From assembly GCA_965249185.1 (NCBI GenBank), contig CBDFLS010000002.1:62001-126000 (forward strand): a DNA stretch of 64,000 nt, read 5' to 3'. Positions 43,015-51,569 of the stretch are shown piece by piece (within the stretch, counting starts at the first letter, position 1; each line of letters begins with the position of its first letter). The position numbers and the translations under genes were made by a program. A model generated the notes under the pieces. The model was not told the DNA's origin, ran no database searches, and saw only the letters and a program-made list of their open reading frames with translations. The stretch comes from CBDFLS01 sp965249185. GTDB lineage: Bacteria > Chloroflexota > Dehalococcoidia > Lucifugimonadales > Australimonadaceae.

Positions 43015-44238
43015 CTAACCAGCGGCGCCGGTGACCGTCTCCGGCGCTGTAGTCCTCTCAGCAGATGCGCCCTGGCCCTCGCCCCGCGCGAGTTCATTGC
43101 ACATCTTTATCCACGCACGGGGGTAGGCGTCCGCCCGGAACAGCGATTCCGGCGAGGGCGGATTTGAGCCATAACGTTGCTCGAACTCCGTGGAATGGGA
43201 GGTCATAACCATGTCTTGGGCAAGAAAATGACCGTTGAGCATCGGTTTCAGACCTGCGTACCACCGAAACAGCAGCCATAGACGGTGGAGGGAGTTCTTC
43301 GGGAACATGCAGTAGATTCTGAAGTAGATGTAATGATCGGCGTCGATGGCTGTATGCCACCCATAAAGGATGCGGCCATCACCGCTCTGGGTCCGCTGGA
43401 GACAGGGTAGCCGTATGCCTCCCATGCGGAGCCCTTGCGTAACTGGTGCGTGTCCGCCGGGGCGCGGCCGGCTCACCTTGGTCCGCCACAAGCGCTTCGG
43501 CGGCCAGACGCCCAGGCCGGGATAGTCCGCCTGCCAGTGGACCTGTAGCGCATGATTGAAGAGATAGGGGCCGCCGTCGTCCACGTTCTCGTCATAGCCA
43601 ACGTAGGGGGCATACTCGCTCCGGTACCCGTAGAGCTTCACACGCAGCATGGAGAGCGCGTCCTTATGGAGCGTCGGAAGGTGGGAGTCCGCGCCAGTCT
43701 CAGCGTGGTACCGCCAGTTGCCGCGGACCTTGGAGACCTGATACCGAATAAGCGTGTCTTTGCGAAGAAGGAGCTTAGGGACGTCCTCTTCCAGCGGCAC
43801 CGGGACCATTTCCCCCATCCAGATCCACACGATCCCCTTGCGCTGCTCCGTGGGGTACACCCGCGCCCGCACCTTCCCCACCACGGGGCTGTCCGGCCCG
43901 TCCGTCAGCGCCGCCACGCACTTGCCATTGGTCAGGTCGTAGGTCCACCCGTGGAACCGGCAGGTAATAGTGGTGGAGCCGGGAAACTCGTCCTTGCCCA
44001 GGGAGAGCCGCGCGCCACGGTGCGCGCACTCGTCCTGGATGGCGTAGACCTTGCCCCTGCGCTTGACCAGGGCTATGGGCTCCCCCAGCAGGATGATCCG
44101 CTCGGGCAGCCGGCCTACCTCTTTCTCTCCGCAGGCGGGGTACCAATAGTTCTTGAACCCCATCACCGCCCGCTCATAGGGGGTCTTCCCCCTGTTCTCC
44201 ACTCCATTCTTACTTTTCGAACTGGTAGCCACGACCAC
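43015..44238 (-). CDS. Rieske [2Fe-2S] oxygenase alpha-like (copy 3)
   Basis: The 407-residue product (GTG start with AAGGGG upstream) is a third paralogue: ECAHRGARLSLGKDEFPGST and CRFHGWTYDLTNGKC give the CxH/CxxH Rieske cluster. The catalytic domain has GNWRYHAETGADSHLPTLHK. It is more diverged from copies 1 and 2 than they are from each other. It is first in an apparent operon with the ABC binding protein, so uptake and oxidation may be coupled. No dedicated reductase or ferredoxin gene is nearby. Confidence 0.92.
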   Translation of the reverse strand: MVVATSSKSKNGVENRGKTPYERAVMGFKNYWYPACGEKEVGRLPERIILLGEPIALVKRRGKVYAIQDECAHRGARLSLGKDEFPGSTTITCRFHGWTYDLTNGKCVAALTDGPDSPVVGKVRARVYPTEQRKGIVWIWMGEMVPVPLEEDVPKLLLRKDTLIRYQVSKVRGNWRYHAETGADSHLPTLHKDALSMLRVKLYGYRSEYAPYVGYDENVDDGGPYLFNHALQVHWQADYPGLGVWPPKRLWRTKVSRPRPGGHAPVTQGLRMGGIRLPCLQRTQSGDGRILYGWHTAIDADHYIYFRIYCMFPKNSLHRLWLLFRWYAGLKPMLNGHFLAQDMVMTSHSTEFEQRYGSNPPSPESLFRADAYPRAWIKMCNELARGEGQGASAERTTAPETVTGAAG

Positions 44239-44732
44239 CCCTTACCCAAGCCCTCTACGCCCCTTGCGACAAGGTCCCCTGTTCAAGGCGTATGTCAGTC
44301 TCTTTCAGAAAAAGTACCTGGCCGCTGGCACTCGGGAAAGCACATGAGATTGGCACAAGTTGCTGTTCGCATCGAAAGCAAGCGCCGCGGGGATCAACGA
44401 TCCCAGGAGCGTTGTCCGCGAACTCCTCAACGATCACCTGGTACTCAGCGTTGGCGGAGCGGTCACCGACAATCATTTCTCATTTCGACTGGTTTGACCT
44501 AGCCCAGCCGAAAATGGAGAATACTCTCGCCCTTGGTAGCCTGTCAACCACCATCTCTGCAGCCTTCCGACCCGATTCAGCTCTTCCCCAGCTTGAAAAG
44601 CGCGATTAATCGTCATTCAGAGCCACCGTGCGCCCTAGAAGACCTTGCCGAGGGCGCACTTCTTCCCGGGATTCCCACGCAGCTGCCTCGGACCGTCTTC
44701 TTCTGCTGCCTGGCGCTGGCCACAACCTGCTG
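44239..44732. other. Intergenic region without a supported gene
   Basis: Nearly 500 bp upstream of the third Rieske gene. Short frames exist on both strands (for example 44255-44476 minus), but none has a ribosome binding site or a recognisable domain. It must contain the promoter of the leftward Rieske-ABC operon. I saw no clear operator or riboswitch. Confidence 0.4.
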
Positions 44733-44933
44733 ATGGCCATGAGCCTGGCAATCGTCGTGGCCTTGGCGGTGCTCAACATGGTACTATCGACCAGAGCCGT
44801 GGAGCGCTCCGCCGCAGAAGCCGGTGGAAGCTGGGGCCGCCGAGGCTGGCTAGGAGACCGCGCCATCCCAGGCGCTCACGAAGTGCCGAGTGAACGACTG
44901 TCCGTAAAGCTGGCCGCAGAGGTGTGCCTATGA
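44733..44933 (+). CDS. Possible 66-residue membrane protein coupled to the next gene
   Basis: From ATG 44733 the frame encodes one strongly hydrophobic helix (MAMSLAIVVALAVLNMVLST) followed by a polar tail. Its stop codon overlaps the ATG of the next gene (ATGA), which supports translation. There is no strong ribosome binding site and the tail is Arg/Gly-rich, so it could be spurious. Confidence 0.35.
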   Translation: MAMSLAIVVALAVLNMVLSTRAVERSAAEAGGSWGRRGWLGDRAIPGAHEVPSERLSVKLAAEVCL

Positions 44934-45199
44934 CAAGCAGAGCTACCACCGCGTGGGACGTCATCCGTTGGGATATTCTCGGGACTATCGCTTTTCGGGT
45001 CCTCCTGTTCGCCGGTGTCTTCTTCGCCGCCGCGTGGGTGGCGATGGTCTTCTGGGCCATCTTCGCCGAGCGCACAGCGCTTGTCACGATCTCCTATACT
45101 ACCGCCGCCCTGGGAGTCGTAGGCCTGTGGCTGGCCGTCGGTCCCATGGCTTGGCTGGTGGCCTTCCGTGTGAAGAAAGGGAGCGTCATCGAGTTCTAG
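44930..45199 (+). CDS. Small membrane protein with AWVxMVFW...TISY core (paralogue B)
   Basis: The 89-residue product starts MTSRATTAWDVIRWDILGTI and has two hydrophobic segments (LLFAGVFFAAAWVAMVFWAI and LGVVGLWLAVGPMAWLVAF). It shares AWVxMVFW, TISY and LGxVGLWxAV in order with the product at 9399-9698, but lies in a different genomic setting, after a possible one-helix protein and convergent with a threonine-synthase-like gene. AGAGGTG serves as a ribosome binding site. The family is unknown to me. Confidence 0.75.
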   Translation: MTSRATTAWDVIRWDILGTIAFRVLLFAGVFFAAAWVAMVFWAIFAERTALVTISYTTAALGVVGLWLAVGPMAWLVAFRVKKGSVIEF

Positions 45200-45269
45200 G
45201 GCGGCTGTTCCAGGAAGCCCTGGGGCGCCGCAGGCAGGGTTCACGCTGCCCCCTGGCGCTTGCTGTGGA

Positions 45270-46502
45270 TTACTTCCGAGCCGCTGCTCTCACCGCATCC
45301 AGTGAAACGGGCACGGGCTCCGGCGCTTGGGCCGCCTGGAGCGCCGAGTCCACGTCCTTCAGTCCGCTGCCGGTGACCATGACCACCACCCGCTCTCCCG
45401 GCGCCACCTCACCCTGGGCGCGGAGCCGCAGAAGCGCCGCCAGCGAGACCACACCGGCGGGCTCGCCGAAGATGCCAGTGGTCCTGCCCAGGAGCCGCAT
45501 CGCCTCGAGGATCTCGTCGTCGGAGACGGCCACTGCGGTGCCGCCCGAGGCCCGCAGGTCCTGCACGGCCATGGCACCGTTACGGGGCAGCGACACCGAG
45601 ATGCTGTCCGCCAGCGTATGGGGCTCCACGGGCCGCACTTGGCCGTCGCCATCGAAGGCACGCTTGACGGCTTGGGAGCCCTCGGCCTGGGCCGCCACCA
45701 GCCGGGGCAGCCGGTCGATCAGTCCCACCCGGTGCAGGTCCACGAACCCCTTCCAGACGCCGCTCAGAATGCAACCGTCGCCGACGGGCACCACCACCGT
45801 GTCCGGCGGCTCCCAGCCGAGCTGCTCGGCCATCTCCGTGGCCACTGTCTTTTTGCCCTCTACGGTGTAGGGGTTGTAACCCGTGTTCCGGTTGTACCAG
45901 CCGAGCTCCCGGCAGGCCTCGATGCAGAGGCCGAAGGCGTCGTCGTAGGAGCCCTGGATACGTAGCACGTCGGCGCCATAGACCAGGAGCTGGGCCAGCT
46001 TGGCCCTGGGCGCCGCCTCCGGCACGAAGATGTGGTATGGCACGCCCAGGGAGGCCGCGATGCACGCCAGCGATGCCGCGGCGTTACCCGTCGAGGCGGT
46101 GGCCACCTCTGTGTACCCCAGCTCCAGGCCCTTGAGTAGGACAACGGCGCTTGCCCGGTCCTTCAGGGAACCGGAGGGATTGGAGGTGTCATCCTTCACC
46201 CACAGGCGGTCCATACCCAGGGCCTTGCGTAGCCCTGGCGCCTCGTAGAGAGGCGTTGCGCCCACCCGAAGGGGCATCGTGACCTGGGGCGTTTCCAGGG
46301 GCAGGAGCGGCAGGTAGCGCCAGTGGTCAGCAAAGGGTTGGGTGGCAAGTGCCTGGCGAATCATGGAGGAGCGGATGGCGTCGTAGTCGTAGGCCACTCT
46401 GAGGTTGGCCAGATCGCCGCAGGCGGGACAGGTGTAGAGGTCGGGGGCCTCCTGATACGAGGCGCCGCAGAGAACACAAGTGAGCGAGACGACGGACCCC
46501 AT
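45270..46502 (-). CDS. thrC: Threonine synthase-like PLP enzyme with N-terminal zinc ribbon
   Basis: The 410-residue fold-type II PLP enzyme begins with a zinc ribbon (CVLCGASYQEAP, CPACGDLANL) as in class II bacterial threonine synthases. The PLP lysine lies in DDTSNPSGSLKDRAS. The phosphate-binding loop is VPVGDGCILSG, and ASTGNAAASLACIAASLG is the substrate loop. It converts O-phosphohomoserine to threonine. It lies 2 bp after the cysteine-synthase-like gene. Side-by-side placement with another PLP enzyme in a catabolic run leaves room for a different beta- or gamma-elimination role. Confidence 0.82.
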   Translation of the reverse strand: MGSVVSLTCVLCGASYQEAPDLYTCPACGDLANLRVAYDYDAIRSSMIRQALATQPFADHWRYLPLLPLETPQVTMPLRVGATPLYEAPGLRKALGMDRLWVKDDTSNPSGSLKDRASAVVLLKGLELGYTEVATASTGNAAASLACIAASLGVPYHIFVPEAAPRAKLAQLLVYGADVLRIQGSYDDAFGLCIEACRELGWYNRNTGYNPYTVEGKKTVATEMAEQLGWEPPDTVVVPVGDGCILSGVWKGFVDLHRVGLIDRLPRLVAAQAEGSQAVKRAFDGDGQVRPVEPHTLADSISVSLPRNGAMAVQDLRASGGTAVAVSDDEILEAMRLLGRTTGIFGEPAGVVSLAALLRLRAQGEVAPGERVVVMVTGSGLKDVDSALQAAQAPEPVPVSLDAVRAAARK

Positions 46503-46504
46503 GC

Positions 46505-47539
46505 CTAGTGGACGATGTGCAGGCTACGCTTGGCTAGATTCTCGCGGTCCTGCTCCCGCAAGGGATGGTCGCGCTCGGGGATGTCGGCCGGCGCTTCATG
46601 ACCGAATAGAGGCGTGGAAAAGTAACGCATCCCCGTGTCGTTGATCATGGTCACGATAAGTTGGGCGCCGGGCAGCTCCCGCGAGAGCTTGTTGGCCGCC
46701 GCCACGTTGCAGCCCGAGGAGATGCCGCAAAAGACTCCCTCCTCCCGTGCCAGGCGCCGTGCCATCTCTATCGACTCCTGCGAGGAGACGGTCACTACAC
46801 CGTCCACGTAGTCCAGGTCCAGATTGTCGGGGATGAAGCCGTCGCCGATCCCCTCGATGAGGTGGGGTCCCCAGCCGCCCCCCGAGAGGATGGCGCACTC
46901 GGCCGGCTCAACGGCGTAGACCTTCACTTGCGGGTTCTCCTCCTTCAGGCACTTGCCGACGCCGGAGACGGTGCCACCGCTCCCCTGCGAGGCGACGAAC
47001 ACGTCCACGCGCCCCTGGGTCTGCTCCAATATCTCCGGACCGGTAGTGAGGTAGTGGGCCTCTATATTGTCCTGGTTTGAGAACTGGGCCGCTACCCAGT
47101 AGAGGCTGGGTCTGTCGCGCTTTAGCTCCTCCAGCTTTTCCAAGCAGAGATCCACGTCGCTCTCGGCGCCTGGGGTGAGCACCAGCTCGGCGCCGTAGGC
47201 CCGCACGCAGTCTTTGCGCTCCTCGCTCATCCCTTGCGGCATTACGATGGTTACCGGGTATCCCCTTGCGGCGCCGATCATGGCCGTTGCGATGCCTGTG
47301 CTGCCCGTAGAGGCCTCCAGGATAGTCATGCCGGGCCTTAGCTCGCCCCGCTCCTCGGCGCGGCGGACCATGTGCCGCAGGATACGGTCTTTCAAGCTGG
47401 AGCTGGGGTTCATGAACTCCAGCTTGCCGCACAGCGTCTGAGGTCCGGCGGCTACCCTCTGCAACTGGAGCAGCGGTGTCATGGCAGCGGCTTCAGTGAT
47501 GTCCTGCGCAATGCGGCCTCGAGTGTCCCAATCGACCAT
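46505..47539 (-). CDS. Cysteine synthase family PLP enzyme
   Basis: The 344-residue product has the CysK/CBS-type layout: KLEFMNPSSSLKDR (PLP lysine), EASTGSTGIATAMIGAARGY (substrate loop), SNQDNIEAHYLTTGPEI, and VFVASQGSGGTVSGVGKCLK (phosphate loop). The C-terminal portion is close to normal OASS length. It probably condenses O-acetylserine or a related activated amino acid with a nucleophile. Translation should be strong, because three tandem Shine-Dalgarno repeats precede the ATG. Confidence 0.88.
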   Translation of the reverse strand: MVDWDTRGRIAQDITEAAAMTPLLQLQRVAAGPQTLCGKLEFMNPSSSLKDRILRHMVRRAEERGELRPGMTILEASTGSTGIATAMIGAARGYPVTIVMPQGMSEERKDCVRAYGAELVLTPGAESDVDLCLEKLEELKRDRPSLYWVAAQFSNQDNIEAHYLTTGPEILEQTQGRVDVFVASQGSGGTVSGVGKCLKEENPQVKVYAVEPAECAILSGGGWGPHLIEGIGDGFIPDNLDLDYVDGVVTVSSQESIEMARRLAREEGVFCGISSGCNVAAANKLSRELPGAQLIVTMINDTGMRYFSTPLFGHEAPADIPERDHPLREQDRENLAKRSLHIVH

Positions 47540-47572
47540 GTTCCCTCCTAGTTCCCTCCTGGTTCCCTCCTA
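47540..47572 (-). repeat. Triplicated 11-bp Shine-Dalgarno repeat
   Basis: On the minus strand TAGGAGGGAAC occurs three times in tandem (the middle copy with C for T) and the last copy runs directly into the ATG at 47539. Each unit holds AGGAGG. Only the nearest is at initiation spacing. Confidence 0.92.
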
Positions 47573-47602
47573 GTGAAGGCGCTGAAGCGCTTACAGGCGG
47601 GC

Positions 47603-48475
47603 CTAGAGCCCCAGCATGGCCCTGGGCGTGCTCTTGATGAGCTTATCCACGTTGGCGGGGGAGACGCCCTTCTCGTAGAGTCCCTGACCGTAGAGCCAGA
47701 GGGCCTCGGGAGGCAGCGGGTTGTGGGATTGGCCGGTGTCGCTCATCACCAGGCAGTTGTCGTAGCCCAGATCATCCATGATCCCCTTTGTGAAGTCCAG
47801 GTTGACATAAGCCCACATGGGCGAGATGGTGCAGTAGCCGAATTCAGCGATGGCCCCCAGGCGGATCATCTCCTTGAGAAAGTCCACGTTCATGCCCGCG
47901 GGCACCTTGAAGTAGGGGTGGGTGATCAGGATCTTCTTCACCCCCCGCTCGTGGGCCGTCTTCACCAAAACGCCGATCTCATTCAGTGAGAGGTGGGCGG
48001 TGCCCAGGATGGCGTCGTGCTTGGCGATGAGCTCCAGGACCACCATGGCTTCGTTCGTTACCTTGCCGTCCACCACCGCCGAGATCGGATCTCCCCACAC
48101 GAACTGCCCGTCGCTGGTCTGCACATCGTAGGCGCCTCTGGCGCCGTGGACCTCCACGTGGTGGGCGGCGTCAATGGTGGGCATCCACACCTCCTTTGCT
48201 CCCAGGCGGAGCGACACCTCGGCTGCAGCGGGGTTGATGCCCCCCACGAACTGGTTCATCACCACGCCGCCGAAAATTTTCAGGTCGGGGAACTCCGACT
48301 GCAGCAGGTAGGCCCGGCTCACCGTGCTCTCGTGATGGCTCTTGAGGATGATGGCCTCCATGCCGGCGTCGGAGGCTGCCTGCGCCGCTTGCCGGTCGTC
48401 GATGCGGCGCTGGAACACGCAGGGGTACGAGTGGATGTGCAGATCAACCGCGCCCTTCAGCTCGATTAGTGCCAT
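47603..48475 (-). CDS. DUF6282-type amidohydrolase-like protein
   Basis: The 290-residue protein starts with an HxH metal-binding motif (AVDLHIHSYPCVFQRR) and contains further His/Asp positions (LKSHHEST, TIDAAHHVEVHG, GTAHLSLNEIG, ILITHPYFKVPAG, VMSDTGQS) as in the amidohydrolase TIM-barrel superfamily. This resembles the DUF6282 group of unknown reaction. A hydrolytic role on an amide or lactone intermediate is inferred from the fold and from its place between a racemase-like enzyme and PLP enzymes. Confidence 0.8.
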   Translation of the reverse strand: MALIELKGAVDLHIHSYPCVFQRRIDDRQAAQAASDAGMEAIILKSHHESTVSRAYLLQSEFPDLKIFGGVVMNQFVGGINPAAAEVSLRLGAKEVWMPTIDAAHHVEVHGARGAYDVQTSDGQFVWGDPISAVVDGKVTNEAMVVLELIAKHDAILGTAHLSLNEIGVLVKTAHERGVKKILITHPYFKVPAGMNVDFLKEMIRLGAIAEFGYCTISPMWAYVNLDFTKGIMDDLGYDNCLVMSDTGQSHNPLPPEALWLYGQGLYEKGVSPANVDKLIKSTPRAMLGL

Positions 48476-48519
48476 AGGTTCACTCTCCGTATCTGCTCGT
48501 GGGATGCATAGAGGCTGCG

Positions 48520-49218
48520 CTACGCAGGCTGGACCGCCCCCGCCTGCTCCAAAGAGAGCGCTTGGCGCACCGCCCCCAGCGCGGCCTGGTTGCTGGTGAC
48601 CACCGGGGCGCCGTAGAACTCTCGAAGCATGGGCAGCGCGGCGACCGCCTGATAGTTGGTGCAGGAGACGAACAGCACGTCGGCGGGCAGCGTGCTCCCC
48701 AACTGCCGCTGAGCGTACTCCACGATCTGCTCCGCCTCAACCATGGCGATATCGAAGTTGTGCGTGATGCCCATGCCGTGGGCCGCCGTAACCTTGAGGC
48801 CGTCGGCTTCGACGCTGGCCACGATGCGCTGGGTCAGTTGGTCCACGTAGGGCGTGAGCACCGCCACCGTGGCGCCGCCGGTGGCCTTCAGCTCTCGCCG
48901 CACCGACTCGATGACGCTGATGGTGGGGACGCCGGTGGCCTGCGAGATACGCTGACAGAGCTCGGCGTCGTAGGCCGCGCCCCGCAGCGCGCCGGCGCTG
49001 GTGCACCCAAACACCACTACGTCGGGGTTGGCCGTGGCGAGCACCTGGGCCGTGGGCAGCGTGTACTCGTCCAGCATCAACTCCTCGCCCTCCACGGTGG
49101 TCGATTCCATGTACATCCGTCCGGTGTGGACGGTGACCGACGGCGGTAGGTGGCGGTAGAAGTCCACCTCCATCACGGTGTTGGACGAGGGGATGAGCAG
49201 GCCGACGCGCTCTTTCAT
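48520..49218 (-). CDS. Maleate isomerase / Asp-Glu racemase family enzyme
   Basis: The 232-residue product has the maleate cis-trans isomerase and arylmalonate decarboxylase layout: GLLIPSSNTVMEVDFYRHLP at the start and two catalytic cysteines, Cys72 in VVFGCTSAGAL and Cys186 in LFVSCTNYQAV. The twin-cysteine placement fits maleate isomerase (maleate to fumarate) or racemases. It follows a molybdenum hydroxylase with split large subunit by 13 bp, an arrangement compatible with heteroaromatic (nicotinate-like) degradation, where maleate is a late intermediate. The substrate remains an inference. Confidence 0.87.
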   Translation of the reverse strand: MKERVGLLIPSSNTVMEVDFYRHLPPSVTVHTGRMYMESTTVEGEELMLDEYTLPTAQVLATANPDVVVFGCTSAGALRGAAYDAELCQRISQATGVPTISVIESVRRELKATGGATVAVLTPYVDQLTQRIVASVEADGLKVTAAHGMGITHNFDIAMVEAEQIVEYAQRQLGSTLPADVLFVSCTNYQAVAALPMLREFYGAPVVTSNQAALGAVRQALSLEQAGAVQPA

Positions 49219-49230
49219 AGGGGCACTCGC

Positions 49231-50241
49231 CTAATCTACCGCCTCTCCCCGGGCCCTCGCCTCCTGAATGGCGAAGTAGACCCGCTCGGGAGTGGCGGGG
49301 GTCTCGGTGATTCGCACGCCTACGGCGTCGTAGATGGCGTTGAGGATGGCTGGCGTGGTGGGAATGGTGGCGGGCTCGGCCACCCCCTTGGCGCCGTAGG
49401 GCCCGTTGGGGTCCGCGACCTCCACGATCTCGCACTCGATCTCCGGCACGTCCATAGAGGTAGGCACCAGGTAGAAGGCCAGGGAGCCGGTCTTTGGCAC
49501 ACCCTGGTCCAGCACGTGCTGCTCGTAGAGCGCTTGGCCCAGCCCCATGGCCGCTCCGCCCTGAATCTGGCCCTCCACGCCCACGGGGTTGATCGCTTTG
49601 CCGGCGTCGGTGGCGGAGACGATCTTCAGCACCCGCACGCGGCCCGTTTCGGTGTCCACCTCCACCTGGGCCAGTTGGGTGGCCCAGCCGTAGGTCGCGT
49701 AGGCATCGCCCTGGGAGGTCTCCGGGTCGACGTCCTTGGTCGTGATGTCGTGCCAGCCCAGGGTGGCGCAGCGCCTGCCAAGCCGGTGCATCTCGAAGGC
49801 CACTTTTGCTACAGGGACTAGCGGATCGGGGCTTCCTGTCCCGTAGACCTGGTCGTCGCGGGCGTCCAGCTCCTCCACGGGCCGGCCGAGCATCTCCGAC
49901 GCCATCTGGAGCAGCTCCTCCCCCAACTCCTCCGCCGCCTTCTGCACCGCCACGCCCTGGACAAAGGTGGAACGGCTGCCGGACGTGGGTCCGGAGTCGG
50001 GCGTGCTGCCGGTGTCGGCGGCCACCACACGCACAGCGCCGGGGTTGATGCCGAGACCTTCAGCGGCCACCTGGGCCACGATAGTCATCACCCCCTGGCC
50101 CATGTCGCAGGCGCCGGAGTAGACCGTGGTGGTGCCGTCCTCCGCCATCTCGATCAGTGCGGAGCCGATATCGGCCCGGTTGAACCCGTAGCCGATGCCG
50201 TAGTACATGGAGCCGACGCCGATGCCCTGTTTCTTGGTCAT
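49231..50241 (-). CDS. Molybdenum hydroxylase large subunit, C-terminal half (separate gene)
   Basis: The 336-residue product corresponds to the second molybdopterin-binding half of xanthine dehydrogenase/CO dehydrogenase large subunits: YSGACDMGQGVMTIVAQVAA, TPDSGPTSGSRST, KIVSATDAGKAINP and the catalytic-glutamate region PYGAKGVAEPATIPTTPA (equivalent to the GVGEP motif). It starts at an ATG overlapping the stop of the upstream half (ATGA), so the two halves are separate polypeptides with coupled translation. Nicotinate dehydrogenase of Eubacterium has the same division (NdhL and NdhM). Confidence 0.9.
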   Translation of the reverse strand: MTKKQGIGVGSMYYGIGYGFNRADIGSALIEMAEDGTTTVYSGACDMGQGVMTIVAQVAAEGLGINPGAVRVVAADTGSTPDSGPTSGSRSTFVQGVAVQKAAEELGEELLQMASEMLGRPVEELDARDDQVYGTGSPDPLVPVAKVAFEMHRLGRRCATLGWHDITTKDVDPETSQGDAYATYGWATQLAQVEVDTETGRVRVLKIVSATDAGKAINPVGVEGQIQGGAAMGLGQALYEQHVLDQGVPKTGSLAFYLVPTSMDVPEIECEIVEVADPNGPYGAKGVAEPATIPTTPAILNAIYDAVGVRITETPATPERVYFAIQEARARGEAVD

Positions 50242-51569
50242 GGCTGCCCATCCGGTGATAGCGGCAGCTTAATCGCCAGGTTATGGGACGTCATGTAGTC
50301 CTTGATCCGCTGTACCGTCGCCTCGATGCCGCACCCCTCGTTCATCACCTGGCCGGTGCTGGAGGTGAGCCCCGGCTTGAGGCAGTTGATGAGCCGGAAG
50401 TCCACGGGCGACATGCCGAGACGGTGGGCCAGCTTGTCCATCTGCGACTCGTGGGCGATGGCCGCTTGGAGCACGCCAAAGCCCCGCATGGCGCCGGACG
50501 TGAGATTGTTGGTGTACACGGTGTAGGTGTCGACGCTGATGTTCGGCACATGGTAGGGGCCGCATCCATGGATCCCCGCCTTCTTGATCACGAAGAGCCC
50601 CAGAGAGAGGTATGCCCCCGTATCACCGTAGAGGTCGGCGTCCACGAAGGTGAGATGGCCGTCGGAGCGGGCCCCGGTGCGGTATTTCATCAGGAACGGA
50701 TGGCGCTTGGTGTTGGCGATGAGCGAGTCCTCACGGGTATAGACCAGGCGCACGGGCCGCTTGGTGGCTAGGGCCAGCATTCCCACGTGGATCTCGGTAG
50801 TGATGTCGTCCTTACGGCCGAAGCCACCGCCGATGGGCGCCTGGATGACTCGCACCCGGTTCATCCCGAGGTCCAGGGCCGGCGCTATCTGACGCCGGTC
50901 GCGGAATGGGTACTGGGTGGGCGTGACGATATTCAGCACGCCCGATGGGTCAAGGTAGGCCAGGCCGGCCTCGGGCTCCATGGCCATGTGGTCAAGCTGC
51001 TGACTGCGGTAGGTGCCCTCCACAATTACGTCCGACTCGGCGATGCCTCGCTCCACATCTCCCTTACGCACCTTGGTGTGCTGGAAGAGGTTGCCGCCCT
51101 CGTGGATGGCCGGGGCCGACGGGTCCAGGGCGTCTTCGATGGAGAGGACCGGGCGCAGCGGCTCCAGGTCGAGCTCGATCTTGGCGAGGGCCTCCTCGGC
51201 CTGCTCCTTGGTCTCCGCCGCCACCAGCGCGATGGGGTCCGCTGCGGTTCGCACCTTGTCGTCGGCCAGCACCCGCTGGTCCTGCACCGCCAAGCCGAAT
51301 CGGTTGACGCCGGGCAGGTCGGCAGCCGTGAGCACGGCACGGACTCCCGGCATCTCCCTGGCTTGCGAGGTGTCGATGCCCCGGATGACGGCGTGGGGCA
51401 CTCCCGCCCACAGGATACGGGCGTGGAGCATGCCAGCCATCTGCATATCGCCCACGTACTGGGTGGCGCCCAACGCCTTCTCCAGCGCATCGATCTTCGG
51501 CACACTCTTGCCTATCCAGCTAGTTTGGCCCTCAGACGGCACCGGTGTCTTTTCGCGCTGCGTCACCAT
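50238..51569 (-). CDS. Molybdenum hydroxylase large subunit, N-terminal half (separate gene)
   Basis: The start at 51569 (MVTQREKTPVPSEG) overlaps the FeS gene by 7 bp; the frame is open upstream but without a start of good context. The 443-residue product has the Ald_Xan_dh_C a/b hammerhead domain (GKSVPKIDALEKALGATQYV) and the first molybdopterin-binding domain with IGGGFGRKDDITTEIHV and SGAMRGFGVLQAAIAHESQM. It ends where the second half begins. It forms the Mo-containing catalytic core together with the downstream gene. Confidence 0.9.
   Translation of the reverse strand: MVTQREKTPVPSEGQTSWIGKSVPKIDALEKALGATQYVGDMQMAGMLHARILWAGVPHAVIRGIDTSQAREMPGVRAVLTAADLPGVNRFGLAVQDQRVLADDKVRTAADPIALVAAETKEQAEEALAKIELDLEPLRPVLSIEDALDPSAPAIHEGGNLFQHTKVRKGDVERGIAESDVIVEGTYRSQQLDHMAMEPEAGLAYLDPSGVLNIVTPTQYPFRDRRQIAPALDLGMNRVRVIQAPIGGGFGRKDDITTEIHVGMLALATKRPVRLVYTREDSLIANTKRHPFLMKYRTGARSDGHLTFVDADLYGDTGAYLSLGLFVIKKAGIHGCGPYHVPNISVDTYTVYTNNLTSGAMRGFGVLQAAIAHESQMDKLAHRLGMSPVDFRLINCLKPGLTSSTGQVMNEGCGIEATVQRIKDYMTSHNLAIKLPLSPDGQP

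Noticed and set aside
44255..44476. A 73-codon minus frame upstream of the third Rieske gene
   Set aside because: No ribosome binding site, no domain, and an equally long plus frame overlaps it; not supportable.
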